Shown here: piece after piece, positions 51,601-61,333 of the stretch
Layout: every line of letters starts with the position of its first letter
Numbering within the stretch: position 1 is the first letter of the stretch
Assembly: GCA_946481315.1 (NCBI GenBank)
Contig: CAMLMH010000002.1
Coordinates: 248,001 to 312,000 of the forward strand
Source: an uncultured Bacteriovorax sp.
GTDB lineage: Bacteria > Bdellovibrionota > Bacteriovoracia > Bacteriovoracales > Bacteriovoracaceae
Length of the DNA stretch: 64,000 nt
Reading direction: 5' to 3'
The notes under the pieces: generated by a model
What the model was told of the DNA's origin: nothing
What the model saw: the letters and a program-made list of their open reading frames with translations, nothing else
The model's database searches: none
Translations under genes and position numbers: made by a program

Positions 51601-52242
51601 TTAGTGATTATATTTCTTATAAACGTTCATTAATTGATTCTTAACTGCACCTTTCATATCTAGCATCAGCAGAAGTCCAGAGTATTCTCCATTTGCGTCT
51701 TTACCCACAACTGAAACTGTACCTGCTCTTTTTTGGTTTACGTAATAACGGAAAGAAGCAATGGCACCATCAACACCGATTTCTGCCGGCACAAAAATAC
51801 CAAAATTATCTTTTCCTAAATAAAATGTCATGTTGTGGAATTTTTCAATGGAGAAAGCAACTGCTGGAAGTGAACCTGCGGCCACACCTGGAAGGTTACG
51901 ACCACCTGGAAGTTTCTGTGGCTCCTGATTTTCAAGTCCACTTTCAACTATATCTTTTAGTGAAACAGAAATGCTCATGAGTGTTCCGTTTGACTGGAGG
52001 TCAGGAGAGATTTCCAAATATGAATATTTATATTTTGGAATGTTGTAGCGAAGACCACCGTCTAACTGAACATTTTCAAATACCATCGAGATAAGCATGT
52101 TGTCCTGAAGCAGAGTCACTGTCGGGCCTTTTACTCCGGCAATTTCAATGTTTGATGTATCGTTTTGACCGCAAGATGTCGCAACAAAAAGCGAACAAGC
52201 GGCAACGAGTGTGAGTAATGGTTTCTTCCAGGTTTGTAACAT
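51601..52242 (-). CDS. Lipoprotein of unknown function
   Basis: 213 residues with a lipoprotein signal: a hydrophobic stretch followed by the lipobox VATSC, so Cys24 would be lipidated. The mature part is mostly beta strands (LRYNIPKYKYSYLEIS, FYLGKDNFGIFVP). The ATG has AAGGAG at a good distance. It is monocistronic by position. No family recognised. Confidence 0.72.
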   Translation of the reverse strand: MLQTWKKPLLTLVAACSLFVATSCGQNDTSNIEIAGVKGPTVTLLQDNMLISMVFENVQLDGGLRYNIPKYKYSYLEISPDLQSNGTLMSISVSLKDIVESGLENQEPQKLPGGRNLPGVAAGSLPAVAFSIEKFHNMTFYLGKDNFGIFVPAEIGVDGAIASFRYYVNQKRAGTVSVVGKDANGEYSGLLLMLDMKGAVKNQLMNVYKKYNH

Positions 52243-52445
52243 AAAGATGCTCCTTCGTTAGTGATAGTGGACAATTTCTTTTTTGTGTTAGATCGGTCCG
52301 GAAACAAAAAAATGTTAGGAAGTATTTTTTGGTGACAAATATTTTTTGGGAGTTCTTTTTGATATCTGTTTGTTAGGAAGAATACCCGAGCAAAAAGCTC
52401 CCCTGGTTGATTAGCAATGTTTGAGAGAATGTTGGATGAGGTAAA

Positions 52446-52595
52446 TTAAAGACGATTTTCTTCAGAGAATTTTTTTGTCAGAAGACAGAGAATTTCTTCA
52501 TCAGAGAGCTCCGGAAAACGGGCCTTCTGCTCAGAAATCATAGATTCGATTTTTGAGATAATCACTAACAGGGGATGACAATTTTGAACGATCAT
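52446..52595 (-). CDS. 49-residue small protein
   Basis: A short frame: ATG at 52595, TAA at 52446. The ribosome site is a perfect AGGAGG five bases before the ATG. The predicted protein has an N-terminal hydrophobic part (HPLLVIISKIESMI) and an acidic/basic helix (PELSDEEILCLLTKKFSEEN). A promoter with TTGACA and TATACT and a palindrome lie directly upstream. The 203 bases between it and the lipoprotein start (52243-52445) hold nothing I can identify. No recognised family; a regulator, antitoxin or small membrane-associated peptide are all possible. Confidence 0.6.
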   Translation of the reverse strand: MIVQNCHPLLVIISKIESMISEQKARFPELSDEEILCLLTKKFSEENRL

Positions 52596-52612
52596 AAGAT
52601 CCTCCTGTTAGT

Positions 52613-52645
52613 AGTATAATATGAAAGTTTGACTTGTCAAACTTT
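52613..52645 (-). promoter_or_regulatory. Promoter with overlapping palindromic operator for small ORF
   Basis: On the minus strand, TTGACA (52640-52635) and TATACT (52618-52613) are separated by 16 bases, close to sigma-70 consensus. The -35 lies inside a perfect palindrome AAAGTTTGAC-TT-GTCAAACTTT (52624-52645), a plausible repressor site. A transcript would begin around the AGGAGG, giving a very short leader. Confidence 0.6.
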
Positions 52646-52700
52646 TTCAGCTAAAGAAAAAGCTCATTTTGATCAGGACATAAGCATGTCCCGAAAAGAC

Positions 52701-53282
52701 TTAGAATTCCGGAGCGATGTAAACTTCAATATCTGGATTGAGCTCATCGCGCAGGATGGCCTTAATGGCCTCCAGTGTTCCCGTTGCTGATGATGGGCAG
52801 GTCCCGCACGCACCCTGATATTTAACCATCAGAATATTTTCACTATAGGAGAGTGCCTGAATATCTCCACCATCACCCTGCAGACCAGGACGAATTGTTT
52901 TATCCAGAATTTCTTCAATCTGGCGCAATTCAGGAGAAAGATTTTTTCGGCGTTCAGCTTCCGGATTTGGATCATTGTAATCCGGATTATGTGTCGGCAT
53001 AAATTCCAGCAGCTTTTTGGTAACAGCAACTTCAACTGCGTTCCAGTCTTCATAAGAAAATTTTGTAACAGCAATAACATTTTCAAAAAAGTGCAGCTGA
53101 TCAATACCCCGAATCGTGAATAGCTCCTGGGCCAGTTTATTTTCTCCGCACTCCGATGGAGAACGATAAGTAGAACTGTCTTCATTTTTTACCGGTACAT
53201 TCAAAATAAATTTCAATGCATTCGGGTTAGGTGTTGGTTGAATGTCGATATCAATATCATTGCTGGTTAATGTTTCTGTCAT
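52701..53282 (-). CDS. nfuA: Nfu-type iron-sulfur scaffold protein
   Basis: 193 residues with an Nfu N-terminal domain (IDIQPTPNPNALKFILN and EKNxxx-like FFENVIAVTKF) and a C-terminal NifU-like domain with GDGGDIQALSYSENILMVKYQGACGTCPSS. The CxxC binds a [4Fe-4S] cluster at the dimer interface for delivery to target proteins. It is the last gene of the suf operon, 14 bases after sufS. Confidence 0.92.
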   Translation of the reverse strand: MTETLTSNDIDIDIQPTPNPNALKFILNVPVKNEDSSTYRSPSECGENKLAQELFTIRGIDQLHFFENVIAVTKFSYEDWNAVEVAVTKKLLEFMPTHNPDYNDPNPEAERRKNLSPELRQIEEILDKTIRPGLQGDGGDIQALSYSENILMVKYQGACGTCPSSATGTLEAIKAILRDELNPDIEVYIAPEF

Positions 53283-53296
53283 AATCCTATCCTGTA

Positions 53297-54517
53297 TTAA
53301 CTTAAAAATTCTTTAGCTTTTTTAATCGCCGCTATCAGCGCATTTACTTCTTCATAGGTATTGTAAAAGGTGAACGAAGCCCGGGCACAGGCCGTGATCC
53401 CGAAGCGTTTCATCAGCGGTTGGGTGCAGTGATGACCGGTACGAATAGCGACTCCCTGCTTGTCTAGCAGTGTTCCCAAATCATGCGGATGAACGCCATC
53501 AATCACAAAAGAGAGAACTCCTGATTTATCCTGGGCTTCCCCGATCAGACGAACACCTTCAATTTTCTTTAATTCTGACGTTGCATAGGCCAGTAACTCA
53601 TCTTCGTATTTTTTAATTTCGTCCATGCCGATACTCTGAACATAATCGATCGCTTTATTAAACGCGATGACTTCAGCGATGGCCGGAGTTCCCGCCTCAA
53701 ATTTGTTGGGCAGAACATTGTATGTCGTATTGTCGAATGTGACTTCCGCAATCATGGCACCGCCCCCCTGATAGGGAGGCATCTCATTCAATAATTCCTC
53801 TTTTCCGTATAGAAATCCCAATGCATTGGGGCCGTACATTTTATGGGCAGAAAAAACCAGGAAGTCACAGTCGATATCCTGTACATCCACCTTTTGATGG
53901 GCGATGGATTGAGCAGCATCTATGCAAACTTTTGCACCCACGGCATGAGCAAGACTGGTGATTTCTTTAACGGGATTCACCGTTCCCAGCGTATTGGATA
54001 TGTGCACCACAGAGACAAGCTTAGTTTTTGGAGAAAGCATTTTTTTATACTCTTCCAGAATAAGTTCACCGCGGTCATTAAGCGGAATCACCCGGATCTT
54101 TGCACCTTTTCTTTCTGCCAGCATTTGCCAGGGAACGATGTTAGAGTGATGCTCCATCCCCGAAAGGATGATCTCATCACCGGCAGAAATAAATTTTTCA
54201 CCGAAGGAGTGGGCCAGCAGATTGATTGATTCCGTCGTCCCTTTGGTATAAATCACCTCATGGGCATGACGGGCATTAATCAGTCGTTGTACACTGATTC
54301 GTGTTTCTTCAAACAGCCTCGTTCCTTGTTCTGAAAGAGAGTGAACTCCTCGGTGAACGTTGGCCACCTCTTCACTTAAATATCTGGTCATAACATCGAT
54401 GACGACTTTAGGTTTTAGCGTAGTGGCAGCGTTATCAAGATACACCAAAGGTTTTCCGTTAACCTGCGTTTTTAGCTGCGGAAAATCGACGCGGATTTTT
54501 TCAACATTTAAACTCAT
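53297..54517 (-). CDS. sufS: Cysteine desulfurase SufS
   Basis: PLP enzyme that takes sulfur from cysteine for Fe-S assembly. 406 residues with YLDNAATTLKP, HHSNIVPWQ, DAAQSIAHQ, the PLP Lys in SAHKMYGPN, and the catalytic Cys in RTGHHCTQPLM, the group II (SufS) type. The ATG overlaps the sufD stop (ATGA). There is no sufE or sufU in this operon, so the sulfur acceptor must be encoded elsewhere or not needed. Confidence 0.95.
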   Translation of the reverse strand: MSLNVEKIRVDFPQLKTQVNGKPLVYLDNAATTLKPKVVIDVMTRYLSEEVANVHRGVHSLSEQGTRLFEETRISVQRLINARHAHEVIYTKGTTESINLLAHSFGEKFISAGDEIILSGMEHHSNIVPWQMLAERKGAKIRVIPLNDRGELILEEYKKMLSPKTKLVSVVHISNTLGTVNPVKEITSLAHAVGAKVCIDAAQSIAHQKVDVQDIDCDFLVFSAHKMYGPNALGFLYGKEELLNEMPPYQGGGAMIAEVTFDNTTYNVLPNKFEAGTPAIAEVIAFNKAIDYVQSIGMDEIKKYEDELLAYATSELKKIEGVRLIGEAQDKSGVLSFVIDGVHPHDLGTLLDKQGVAIRTGHHCTQPLMKRFGITACARASFTFYNTYEEVNALIAAIKKAKEFLS

Positions 54518-55779
54518 AAATCCGCTCCTTCCAGCGCGGTCATCAGAAAGCGCTCGCGTAGAGTTTTGGCGGCCAGGTCATGAATTTTTTTATCGCTGAT
54601 GTTGAAGAGTACATCTGAAGCAAAACCTTCACACAGAAGTTGTTTGGCGCGTGCTTTTTTAATCCCGCGGCTTTCCAGATAGAATTCTTCTTCCGGAGAA
54701 AGTTGTCCGATCGTGGCTCCATGAGAACATTTAACATCATCAGCGGCAACCAGCAGTTGTGGACGTGTATCAATATGTGCTTTTTTTGAAAGTAATAAAT
54801 TCTTATTCAGCTGCTCAGAATTGATCTGTTGTGAGTCGCGTGCCACAACGATTTTTCCGGTGAAGGCCCCGTGTGAGTCTCCGGATAAAATGCCTTTAAA
54901 CAACTGAGAAGAATTCGTGTGAGCGGCAGCGTGATCGATGTGCGAGAAAATGTCTGCATGCTCGCTTTTTTTCAGCGCAAATAATCCATTGACCTGTGTT
55001 TCGGCTCCGGATTGCAGCAAGCGCACTTCAATATTATCCCGGGAAGTTTTAATCCCCAGATCCAGTGTCAGCGAACGGAAGGCTGCATTTTTATAAACCA
55101 GTGCCCGGGTGAGGCCGATGTGCGTAGACTCCAGAGCTTCCGTCTGAATTTTAACATGTTCAATCTGAGCACTGTCTTTTAGTTCAAAGTTAATGGCCGC
55201 GTTTGTAGTGTATTGAAACAGCAGATTTTGAGTGGAGGTAAAAATCTCAGCGATTGAGACCTTACTGAATTCTTCGGCAACAATCGTAATTCGGGGTGAG
55301 ATAATTTTATTCACTCCCGCTTCGTCCACCAGGTGAACAATGCTCAGTGGGAAATCCAGAACAGTGTTCTTTTTAATTTTTAAAAAGAGCGGGGAGATGG
55401 CAGTTGCAAAATTAAGCGCATCAAACGTGTCGTAAAAATCAATGGAAGGGCGAAGCTGGTCAATCGTAATTCCTTCCGGAAGTACCGACTGGAAACGATT
55501 AAAGACTCCATTATTGAGCACGATAAATCCGCGACGGTCTAAAACTTCTGCCGGGATATCATGCACGATTTCACTTTGCCGGCTAAAAAAGCGGGGAGCG
55601 AGCACTTTTGCAATATTGGTATATTTCCAGTCTTCCTGGTGCTTTGAAGGAATGCCTTTGGACTTAAAAACATCCAGAGCATGTGCCATCGCTGACTGGT
55701 AGCTAGCGCCCAGTTCACTCGTCACTTTAGTGACATCAGCAGAATTTTTTATCAGTTCCTGAGTCAGTAGATTTTCCAT
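54514..55779 (-). CDS. sufD: Fe-S assembly protein SufD
   Basis: 421 residues, a paralogue of SufB forming the SufBC2D scaffold. It has the N-terminal KHQEDWKYTNIA motif and the C-terminal beta-helix with CSHGATIGQLSPEEEFYLESRGI. The ATG follows 13 bases after sufC. It lacks the SufB catalytic Cys pattern, as expected. Confidence 0.94.
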   Translation of the reverse strand: MENLLTQELIKNSADVTKVTSELGASYQSAMAHALDVFKSKGIPSKHQEDWKYTNIAKVLAPRFFSRQSEIVHDIPAEVLDRRGFIVLNNGVFNRFQSVLPEGITIDQLRPSIDFYDTFDALNFATAISPLFLKIKKNTVLDFPLSIVHLVDEAGVNKIISPRITIVAEEFSKVSIAEIFTSTQNLLFQYTTNAAINFELKDSAQIEHVKIQTEALESTHIGLTRALVYKNAAFRSLTLDLGIKTSRDNIEVRLLQSGAETQVNGLFALKKSEHADIFSHIDHAAAHTNSSQLFKGILSGDSHGAFTGKIVVARDSQQINSEQLNKNLLLSKKAHIDTRPQLLVAADDVKCSHGATIGQLSPEEEFYLESRGIKKARAKQLLCEGFASDVLFNISDKKIHDLAAKTLRERFLMTALEGADL

Positions 55780-55792
55780 TTTTTGTCGGTCC

Positions 55793-56554
55793 TTATTCGT
55801 GGTCTTTAATCAACCACTCATATCCTTTTTCTTCCAGTTCCAGCGCCAGTTCTTTACCGCCGGATTTAATGATTTTTCCCTTGTAGAGAACATGCACATG
55901 GTCGGGAACAATATAGTCCAGCAATCGTTGATAATGGGTGACCAGAATCGTTGCATTGAACCGGTTTTTAAGTGCGTTGACACCTTTGGCGACAATTTTT
56001 AATGCATCGATATCCAGACCGGAGTCTGTTTCATCCAGCAACGACAGACGGGGATTAAGAACTGCCATTTGCAGGATTTCGTTTTTCTTTTTTTCTCCAC
56101 CTGAAAAGCCGGTGTTCACCGGTCGGTCCAGAAAAGAATCATTCATTTCCAGCAATTCAAGTTTCGGCTTTAAAAAGACGCGGAATTCTTCCATTGTCAT
56201 TTCTGGTGCACCATTGAACTTGCAGGTCTCGTTGAAGGCTTCCAGCAAAAAGGTAATATTAGAGACGCCCGGAATTTCTACCGGATATTGAAAACCTAAA
56301 AAGATTCCGCTCTTAGCTCTTTCGTCAGCTTCGAGTTCAAAAAGATTTTTGTTTTTGGCGTTTATTTTATAGGTAATTGTCCCTTCAGTGACAGTGAAGG
56401 CCGGATGACCAGCAATTACTTTAGAAAGTGTACTTTTTCCTGAGCCGTTCGGGCCCATGATCGCGTGCACTTCTCCTGCCTTAACCGATAGGTTAATCCC
56501 TTTTAAAATTTCTTTATCGCCGACACTGGCATGTAAGTTGGTAATCTCGATCAT
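55793..56554 (-). CDS. sufC: Fe-S assembly ATPase SufC
   Basis: 253-residue ABC-type ATPase of the SufBCD complex. Walker [18 protein letters not shown], signature [13 protein letters not shown], Walker [18 protein letters not shown], all typical SufC. It energises conformational change of SufB-SufD during cluster assembly. Start ATG at 56554, 10 bases after sufB. Confidence 0.97.
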   Translation of the reverse strand: MIEITNLHASVGDKEILKGINLSVKAGEVHAIMGPNGSGKSTLSKVIAGHPAFTVTEGTITYKINAKNKNLFELEADERAKSGIFLGFQYPVEIPGVSNITFLLEAFNETCKFNGAPEMTMEEFRVFLKPKLELLEMNDSFLDRPVNTGFSGGEKKKNEILQMAVLNPRLSLLDETDSGLDIDALKIVAKGVNALKNRFNATILVTHYQRLLDYIVPDHVHVLYKGKIIKSGGKELALELEEKGYEWLIKDHE

Positions 56555-56564
56555 ATGTTTTTCC

Positions 56565-57992
56565 TTATCCGATACTATTTTCTAATTTCATTTCAATTAA
56601 TTTTACGGCTTCAACTGAAAACTCCAGCGGAAGTTCTTTAAAGACGTCTTTACAAAAACCATTCACGATCATAGAGATACATTTTTCTTCTGAAAGCCCT
56701 CGGGACTGCAGATAGAAGAGTTGTTCTTCTGAAATCTTGGAAGTAGAGGCTTCATGCTCCACCACGGCCGTATTGTTTTTGACATCGATATACGGGAAGG
56801 TATTGGCACGGGCCTTGTTTCCGATCAGCATTGAATCACACTGTGAATAATTGCGGGCTCCGTGAGCTCCGGGCATTATTTTAACCAGACCACGGTAATT
56901 ATTTTCTGAATCTTCAGCCGAAATGCCTTTGGAGATGATGGTCGACTTGGTGTTTTTACCAATGTGAACCATTTTCGTGCCGGTATCTGCCTGCATGAAA
57001 TTATTAGTCAGTGCTACAGAATAGAAAGCTCCTTCTGAATTATCACCGATTAAGTTACATGATGGATATTTCCAGGTGATCGCCGATCCGGCCTCAACCT
57101 GTGTCCAGGAAATTTTGGAATTTGTTCCAACACAGTTTCCGCGTTTGGTAACAAAATTATAAATACCACCTTGACCTTTTTTATCGCCAGCATACCAGTT
57201 TTGAACTGTAGAGTATTTGATTTCGGCATTATCCAGAGCAACCAGTTCGACGATTGCAGCGTGCAGCTGATTCTCATCACGTTGAGGTGCCGTACAGCCT
57301 TCGAGATAGTTAACGAATGATCCTTCATCGGCAATGATCAGCGTTCGTTCAAACTGGCCGGTATCTTTGGCGTTAATCCGGAAGTAAGTTGACAGGTCCA
57401 GCGGACATTTCACTCCTTTAGGAATATAGACGAATGATCCGTCAGAGAAAACTGCAGAGTTTAGGGCCGAATAAAAGTTGTCAGCATAAGGAACAACAGT
57501 TCCCAGGTATTTTTTAACCATGTCCGGATGCGTTTTAACCGCTTCTGAAATAGAACAGAAAATAACACCTACTTTTTCCAGTTCTTCCTGATGGGTTGTC
57601 GCAACAGATACTGAATCAAAAACGGCATCAACGGCAACACCGGAAATACGCTTTTGTTCGTTGAGCGGTATCCCCAGCTTTTCAAAGGTGGCCAGTAGTT
57701 CAGGATCAATTTCATCGAGACTTTTGACGGCATCTTTCTTTTTAGGAGCTGAGTAATAATACAAATCCTGAAAATCAATTTCCGGAATAGTAAGTTTTGC
57801 CCATGAAGGTGGTGTCATCTTCAGCCAGTGACGAAAGGCCTTGAGACGATACTCCAGAAGCCATTCCGGCTCATCTTTTTTCTGCGATATTAAGCGGACG
57901 ATTTCTTCATTCAATCCTTTCGGAAAAGCTTCCGTCTCAATATCGGTAAAAAAGCCGTATTTGTATTCGCTGTTTAAGTACTCATTGGTCAT
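56565..57992 (-). CDS. sufB: Fe-S assembly protein SufB
   Basis: 475 residues, the SufB length. Motifs include [85 protein letters not shown] and [18 protein letters not shown] near the C-terminus. It is the scaffold on which the cluster is built with SufC and SufD. Its ATG overlaps the stop of the Rrf2 regulator by 4 bases. Confidence 0.96.
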   Translation of the reverse strand: MTNEYLNSEYKYGFFTDIETEAFPKGLNEEIVRLISQKKDEPEWLLEYRLKAFRHWLKMTPPSWAKLTIPEIDFQDLYYYSAPKKKDAVKSLDEIDPELLATFEKLGIPLNEQKRISGVAVDAVFDSVSVATTHQEELEKVGVIFCSISEAVKTHPDMVKKYLGTVVPYADNFYSALNSAVFSDGSFVYIPKGVKCPLDLSTYFRINAKDTGQFERTLIIADEGSFVNYLEGCTAPQRDENQLHAAIVELVALDNAEIKYSTVQNWYAGDKKGQGGIYNFVTKRGNCVGTNSKISWTQVEAGSAITWKYPSCNLIGDNSEGAFYSVALTNNFMQADTGTKMVHIGKNTKSTIISKGISAEDSENNYRGLVKIMPGAHGARNYSQCDSMLIGNKARANTFPYIDVKNNTAVVEHEASTSKISEEQLFYLQSRGLSEEKCISMIVNGFCKDVFKELPLEFSVEAVKLIEMKLENSIG

Positions 57993-58453
57993 AAATTTAT
58001 CTCCGTCACAGGACGCTTCATCCCTTTAGGAGGATTGAAATCAGCTCCCTGTAACAATTCTTTCAAAGTCAGATTTTCTAAAAAGACATTCAGTTTGCGA
58101 TTTAATAGTTCCACAGGAGTAGAAATATTGCACTTTCCGAGAAGTTCACATGTTCCTTTGGAGGACGAACAAACGCGGCCGATTTCCGTTTTACCTTCGA
58201 TCATTCCGGCCAATTCAGCATAGGTGATTTCATCGAGTGTACGGTTTAAAGAATAGCCGCCTTTAATTCCTTTAACGGATTTTAAAATGTCATGGTTGTT
58301 CATGACCTGCATAACTTTGGCCGTCGTATCAAACGGTGTGTGAAAGTGATCGCAAATTTCACGCGCTGAGGTGAGCGGGTCCTGGTCCGATTTATCGGCC
58401 ATGAACTTTAAGGCCATCAGAGCGTATTCCACTTTCTTATTAATTTTCAGCAT
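57989..58453 (-). CDS. Rrf2-family Fe-S regulator of suf operon
   Basis: 154 residues from the ATG at 58453 (GAGG upstream; longer frames start without a ribosome site). It has the Rrf2 winged helix with [28 protein letters not shown] and three Cys ([14 protein letters not shown]), the cluster-ligating pattern of IscR/SufR-type sensors. It is first in the operon and overlaps sufB (ATGA), so it most likely represses suf when clusters are sufficient. A direct repeat 40 bases upstream may be its site. Confidence 0.92.
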   Translation of the reverse strand: MLKINKKVEYALMALKFMADKSDQDPLTSAREICDHFHTPFDTTAKVMQVMNNHDILKSVKGIKGGYSLNRTLDEITYAELAGMIEGKTEIGRVCSSSKGTCELLGKCNISTPVELLNRKLNVFLENLTLKELLQGADFNPPKGMKRPVTEINL

Positions 58454-58490
58454 AATTGCCTCAACTTTTTGTGGTGTAATGGCTAAATGT

Positions 58491-58508
58491 CTTGAGCGGC
58501 CTTGAGCG
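58491..58508 (-). promoter_or_regulatory. Direct repeat upstream of the Rrf2 gene
   Basis: CTTGAGCG occurs twice (58491-58498 and 58501-58508) with a 10-base period, one helical turn, between the Rrf2 and rhomboid genes and about 38 bases before the Rrf2 ATG. Candidate regulator or activator site for the suf operon. Confidence 0.45.
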
Positions 58509-58634
58509 TACATCAAAATACGTCAAAAAAAAACCTATTTATCCTTTTTCTTTGCCATTAAAGGGTCGGAAAGTAGAATAAGAAAGCAATCTGCTAAAGT
58601 GAGAATTTAGTAACTAAGCCTAGGGATCAGACTT

Positions 58635-59552
58635 ATGTATATAGCAGGACAACTAAGCGACAAGACCATGCATGATCAGCTTTACGCTGAAATGCTCCTG
58701 CGTGGTCTATCTGTTTCCTCGGTGTTGGATGAAAGGGCCCAGGTTTATACCCTTTTAGTGGAAAAAGAAGAAGACCTGTCAGAAGCTCAAGACATTTTTA
58801 GGGTGAAAATGGGTTTTCAACGTCCGGTCATTCCTGATGCCGAATGGCTTAAAATTAAGTCTCTACCCAGGGGGCAGCTGACTTACTCAATTATCATTGT
58901 TTGCGTCGGACTTTATCTATTAAGTTTTACTGACATGGGCAGGCGTTTTTACGATGTGTTGTTTATGGGGCGGGTAGAAACTGGCTTTCTGGCAGAAATC
59001 AAGCAGGGTCAGGTCTGGCGTTTATGGACACCCATGTTTTTGCATTTGAGCCTGATGCACATTCTTTTTAATATGCTTTGGTTTCGGGACCTGGGCTACA
59101 TTATTGAATATAAATTCGGACGAAATGATCTTCTGATTATGATGGGCATAACCGGACTGCTCTCCAATCTGATGCAATATCTGGTGAGCGGACCACAATT
59201 TGGCGGAATGTCCGGAGTCCTTTATGCAATGCTGGGTTATATCTGGGTTTACAAAAAAATTGATGATCAGTTTGAGTTTCCTCTGCCCAAAAGAGATGTC
59301 GGTTTGATGATAGGCTGGCTTTTTCTCTGCCTGACTGGTCTTTTGGGACCAATTGCCAATACTGCTCACGCCGGGGGGCTTTTTTCCGGTATGTTGTACG
59401 CTCTTTATCGAGGGCATACTGCAAGAGTGCCATGGGGAAAAACTCAGCTTAAATACTTTTTACTGGCCGTCGTCTTTTTGGCCTTTACAATTGGTGTAGA
59501 GGGGATCAAACTCCGCGGAAGATTTTATTACCTTTTATGGGGACAAGGCTAA
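58635..59552 (+). CDS. Rhomboid-family intramembrane serine protease (GlpG-like)
   Basis: 305 residues. An N-terminal cytoplasmic domain (about 1-70) resembles that of GlpG. Six helices follow with WRLWTPMFLHLSLMHILFNMLWF, the nucleophile Ser in FGGMSGVLYAMLGY and the catalytic His in ANTAHAGGLFSGM. The protein cleaves membrane segments of other proteins. Substrates unknown. The ATG has AGGGA at about 10 bases. Confidence 0.93.
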   Translation: MYIAGQLSDKTMHDQLYAEMLLRGLSVSSVLDERAQVYTLLVEKEEDLSEAQDIFRVKMGFQRPVIPDAEWLKIKSLPRGQLTYSIIIVCVGLYLLSFTDMGRRFYDVLFMGRVETGFLAEIKQGQVWRLWTPMFLHLSLMHILFNMLWFRDLGYIIEYKFGRNDLLIMMGITGLLSNLMQYLVSGPQFGGMSGVLYAMLGYIWVYKKIDDQFEFPLPKRDVGLMIGWLFLCLTGLLGPIANTAHAGGLFSGMLYALYRGHTARVPWGKTQLKYFLLAVVFLAFTIGVEGIKLRGRFYYLLWGQG

Positions 59553-59554
59553 CA

Positions 59555-59812
59555 ATGGCAGCACATTTATCACCTGAAGAACGAGTGAAAGCTCTGATAG
59601 AGACTTTTAAAGACAAAACTCCAAAACAAATGCGGACGATCAGAAACAATCTCAATAACCGGATTAAATCTTTCGAAGAAGAATTAAAATTCGGAAAAAC
59701 TTTGCCGAAATTATCGGCCAGTCATATGTTTTATGAGTTGGAATTAAGAGAACTTCGCTCCCTGGAAGTGGCGGTGAAGAAAAAAATAAAGAGTGACGAA
59801 AAAGAAGCATGA
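59555..59812 (+). CDS. Small charged helical protein
   Basis: 85 residues from the ATG 2 bases after the rhomboid stop (AAGG upstream). It is Lys/Glu/Arg-rich and predicted all-helical. No signal peptide or membrane helix. Co-transcribed with the rhomboid gene; function unknown. The next ATG overlaps its stop. Confidence 0.68.
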   Translation: MAAHLSPEERVKALIETFKDKTPKQMRTIRNNLNNRIKSFEEELKFGKTLPKLSASHMFYELELRELRSLEVAVKKKIKSDEKEA

Positions 59813-60132
59813 TCACTGTTATTTTCGCGCTGATAATAAATATTTCTCCAGCGCAGGACGAATCAGCGGCCCGCGGTGATTATCCGCTGGATGACCGTTA
59901 TAAAGGCGGGTCCAATTTAATTTTCGATTGTCAGCGCCAGCACTATGCCTGCGTGGATAAAGATGGTCTTCAGTTGTGTAAAGAGGCAAGAGAAAAAAGC
60001 ATGCAGCTGAAAGTTACTCCCTATGCCTGTGCTCCGCTTGAAACATTTGATGAGAAGAAGAAATGTCTTCTGAAGAACTATAAAGTGATTGAAAAAAACG
60101 CATGGAAGCGTTTTTGTTTCCCTAAAACCTAA
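59809..60132 (+). CDS. Small secreted Cys-rich protein
   Basis: 107 residues with a short N-terminal hydrophobic segment that could be a signal peptide (cleavage near SPAQDES). It holds six Cys in the mature part, likely three disulfides. It overlaps the preceding gene by 4 bases, so it belongs to the rhomboid cluster. No family recognised. Confidence 0.65.
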   Translation: MITVIFALIINISPAQDESAARGDYPLDDRYKGGSNLIFDCQRQHYACVDKDGLQLCKEAREKSMQLKVTPYACAPLETFDEKKKCLLKNYKVIEKNAWKRFCFPKT

Positions 60133-60569
60133 ATTGGCTTACACATTAAGACGTGTGGGCCTATGCCTTCGATTTCGAAAACTTCATCATTTACTTTTTT
60201 AAACCCAGCTTTTTCGTAGAAGCCTATGGCCGAGACACGGGCATTACACCACAGAAGCGTACAGAAGTTTTGCTTAATGATTGGAAAGGCCATTTTTAAC
60301 AGTTCGTTGGATAGGCCCTGGCGCTGATATTGCGGAAGAGTGGCCATTCCACGCAACTGATACTGATGCTGGTCAGGAAATTTTGGGTTTCTTTCGTAAT
60401 AAAATGAAGCGACTGAAACAAGTTGTGAATCTTTAAAAGCACCTAAGTGAAAAGAGAGATCTTCATCGTCATCATTTTCAAACTTTGCTTTTTGCAGATC
60501 GTGATCCGGAACCAGGACTTGCTGACGGATCGGATAGGTATCAGATGCACTTATTCTTAAAACTTTCAT
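60129..60569 (-). CDS. GNAT-family acetyltransferase
   Basis: 146 residues with the GNAT acetyl-CoA motif LRGMATLPQYQRQGLSNELLKMA and the C-terminal block NARVSAIGFYEKAGFKKV. Likely an N-acetyltransferase on a small molecule or protein N-terminus. It converges on the small Cys-rich gene with a 4-base overlap. Confidence 0.9.
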   Translation of the reverse strand: MKVLRISASDTYPIRQQVLVPDHDLQKAKFENDDDEDLSFHLGAFKDSQLVSVASFYYERNPKFPDQHQYQLRGMATLPQYQRQGLSNELLKMAFPIIKQNFCTLLWCNARVSAIGFYEKAGFKKVNDEVFEIEGIGPHVLMCKPI

Positions 60570-60610
60570 TGGGTCAATTTATAAACTGCTTTCGCGCTTT
60601 CGTCACTCTT

Positions 60611-61237
60611 TTAATTTGAACTTGAAAGTGTGGAGGAGAGTCTAAATAATCTTTCCATAGAATACTTTGCTAATGCCTGAGAAAAACCCTCGAGAATGAA
60701 GTCGGGAATCTTCGTATGCGGACCCTTCCAGGACGCATCGGTGTAAAACAAACATCGCGACTGTCCTTTGTCTGTGTGATTGATAACGTGAATATTTCCT
60801 GTCAAATCTTTTAAAATTCCCATATCAAAGCTGAAGGGATAAACACCGGGGGCCTTTATGCGCTCTAATTTAAAAATTAAACGCATGTCATAGGGCATGA
60901 GCACATGAGAGAGCAAGAAATTTATTTCGCGAGTGGATTCGTTGTAGCGGGACTCTTTTACGAAATCGAGAAACTGATAATAGTTTTCATAAAGCGAGAG
61001 TTTTTTCATCGCGTATGAACAATTTTTAGGATGCAAACCTGCGATAGAAAACTTCAGAGATTGGTTTTTTTGACCGCCTAAAGTATTACTGTCGACCTTT
61101 GATTCGGAGAATATTACTCCTTCAGAAATTTTTTCTTTCACATTTTTTTGATAGGGAAGTGAGGCGAGATTTAGCTCTGTCCCATTGGAAAAACCCGAGT
61201 AAAACTGAAGTGCAGCGAGAAAAAAAATGTGACGCAT
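60611..61237 (-). CDS. Secreted START/SRPBCC-like protein
   Basis: 208 residues from the ATG at 61237 (AAAGG upstream; the longer frame is not supported). N-terminal signal-like segment (FFLAALQFYSGFSNG). The remainder has a START/polyketide-cyclase pattern: KSRSTREINFLLSHVLMP, YPFSFDMGILKDLTGNIHV, and a C-terminal long helix (FILEGFSQALAKYSMERLF). It is like the protein at 22942-23655 in layout and length, not in close sequence. Ligand unknown. Divergent from the topoisomerase gene. Confidence 0.65.
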   Translation of the reverse strand: MRHIFFLAALQFYSGFSNGTELNLASLPYQKNVKEKISEGVIFSESKVDSNTLGGQKNQSLKFSIAGLHPKNCSYAMKKLSLYENYYQFLDFVKESRYNESTREINFLLSHVLMPYDMRLIFKLERIKAPGVYPFSFDMGILKDLTGNIHVINHTDKGQSRCLFYTDASWKGPHTKIPDFILEGFSQALAKYSMERLFRLSSTLSSSN

Positions 61238-61333
61238 TGTACCTTTTCGATTACCGTGTGGGATCTTTAACCTTAACATCAAACTTAACAGTAGTATTAT
61301 TTCCCAATATTTAGAGTTTGAAAAGGATTCATA

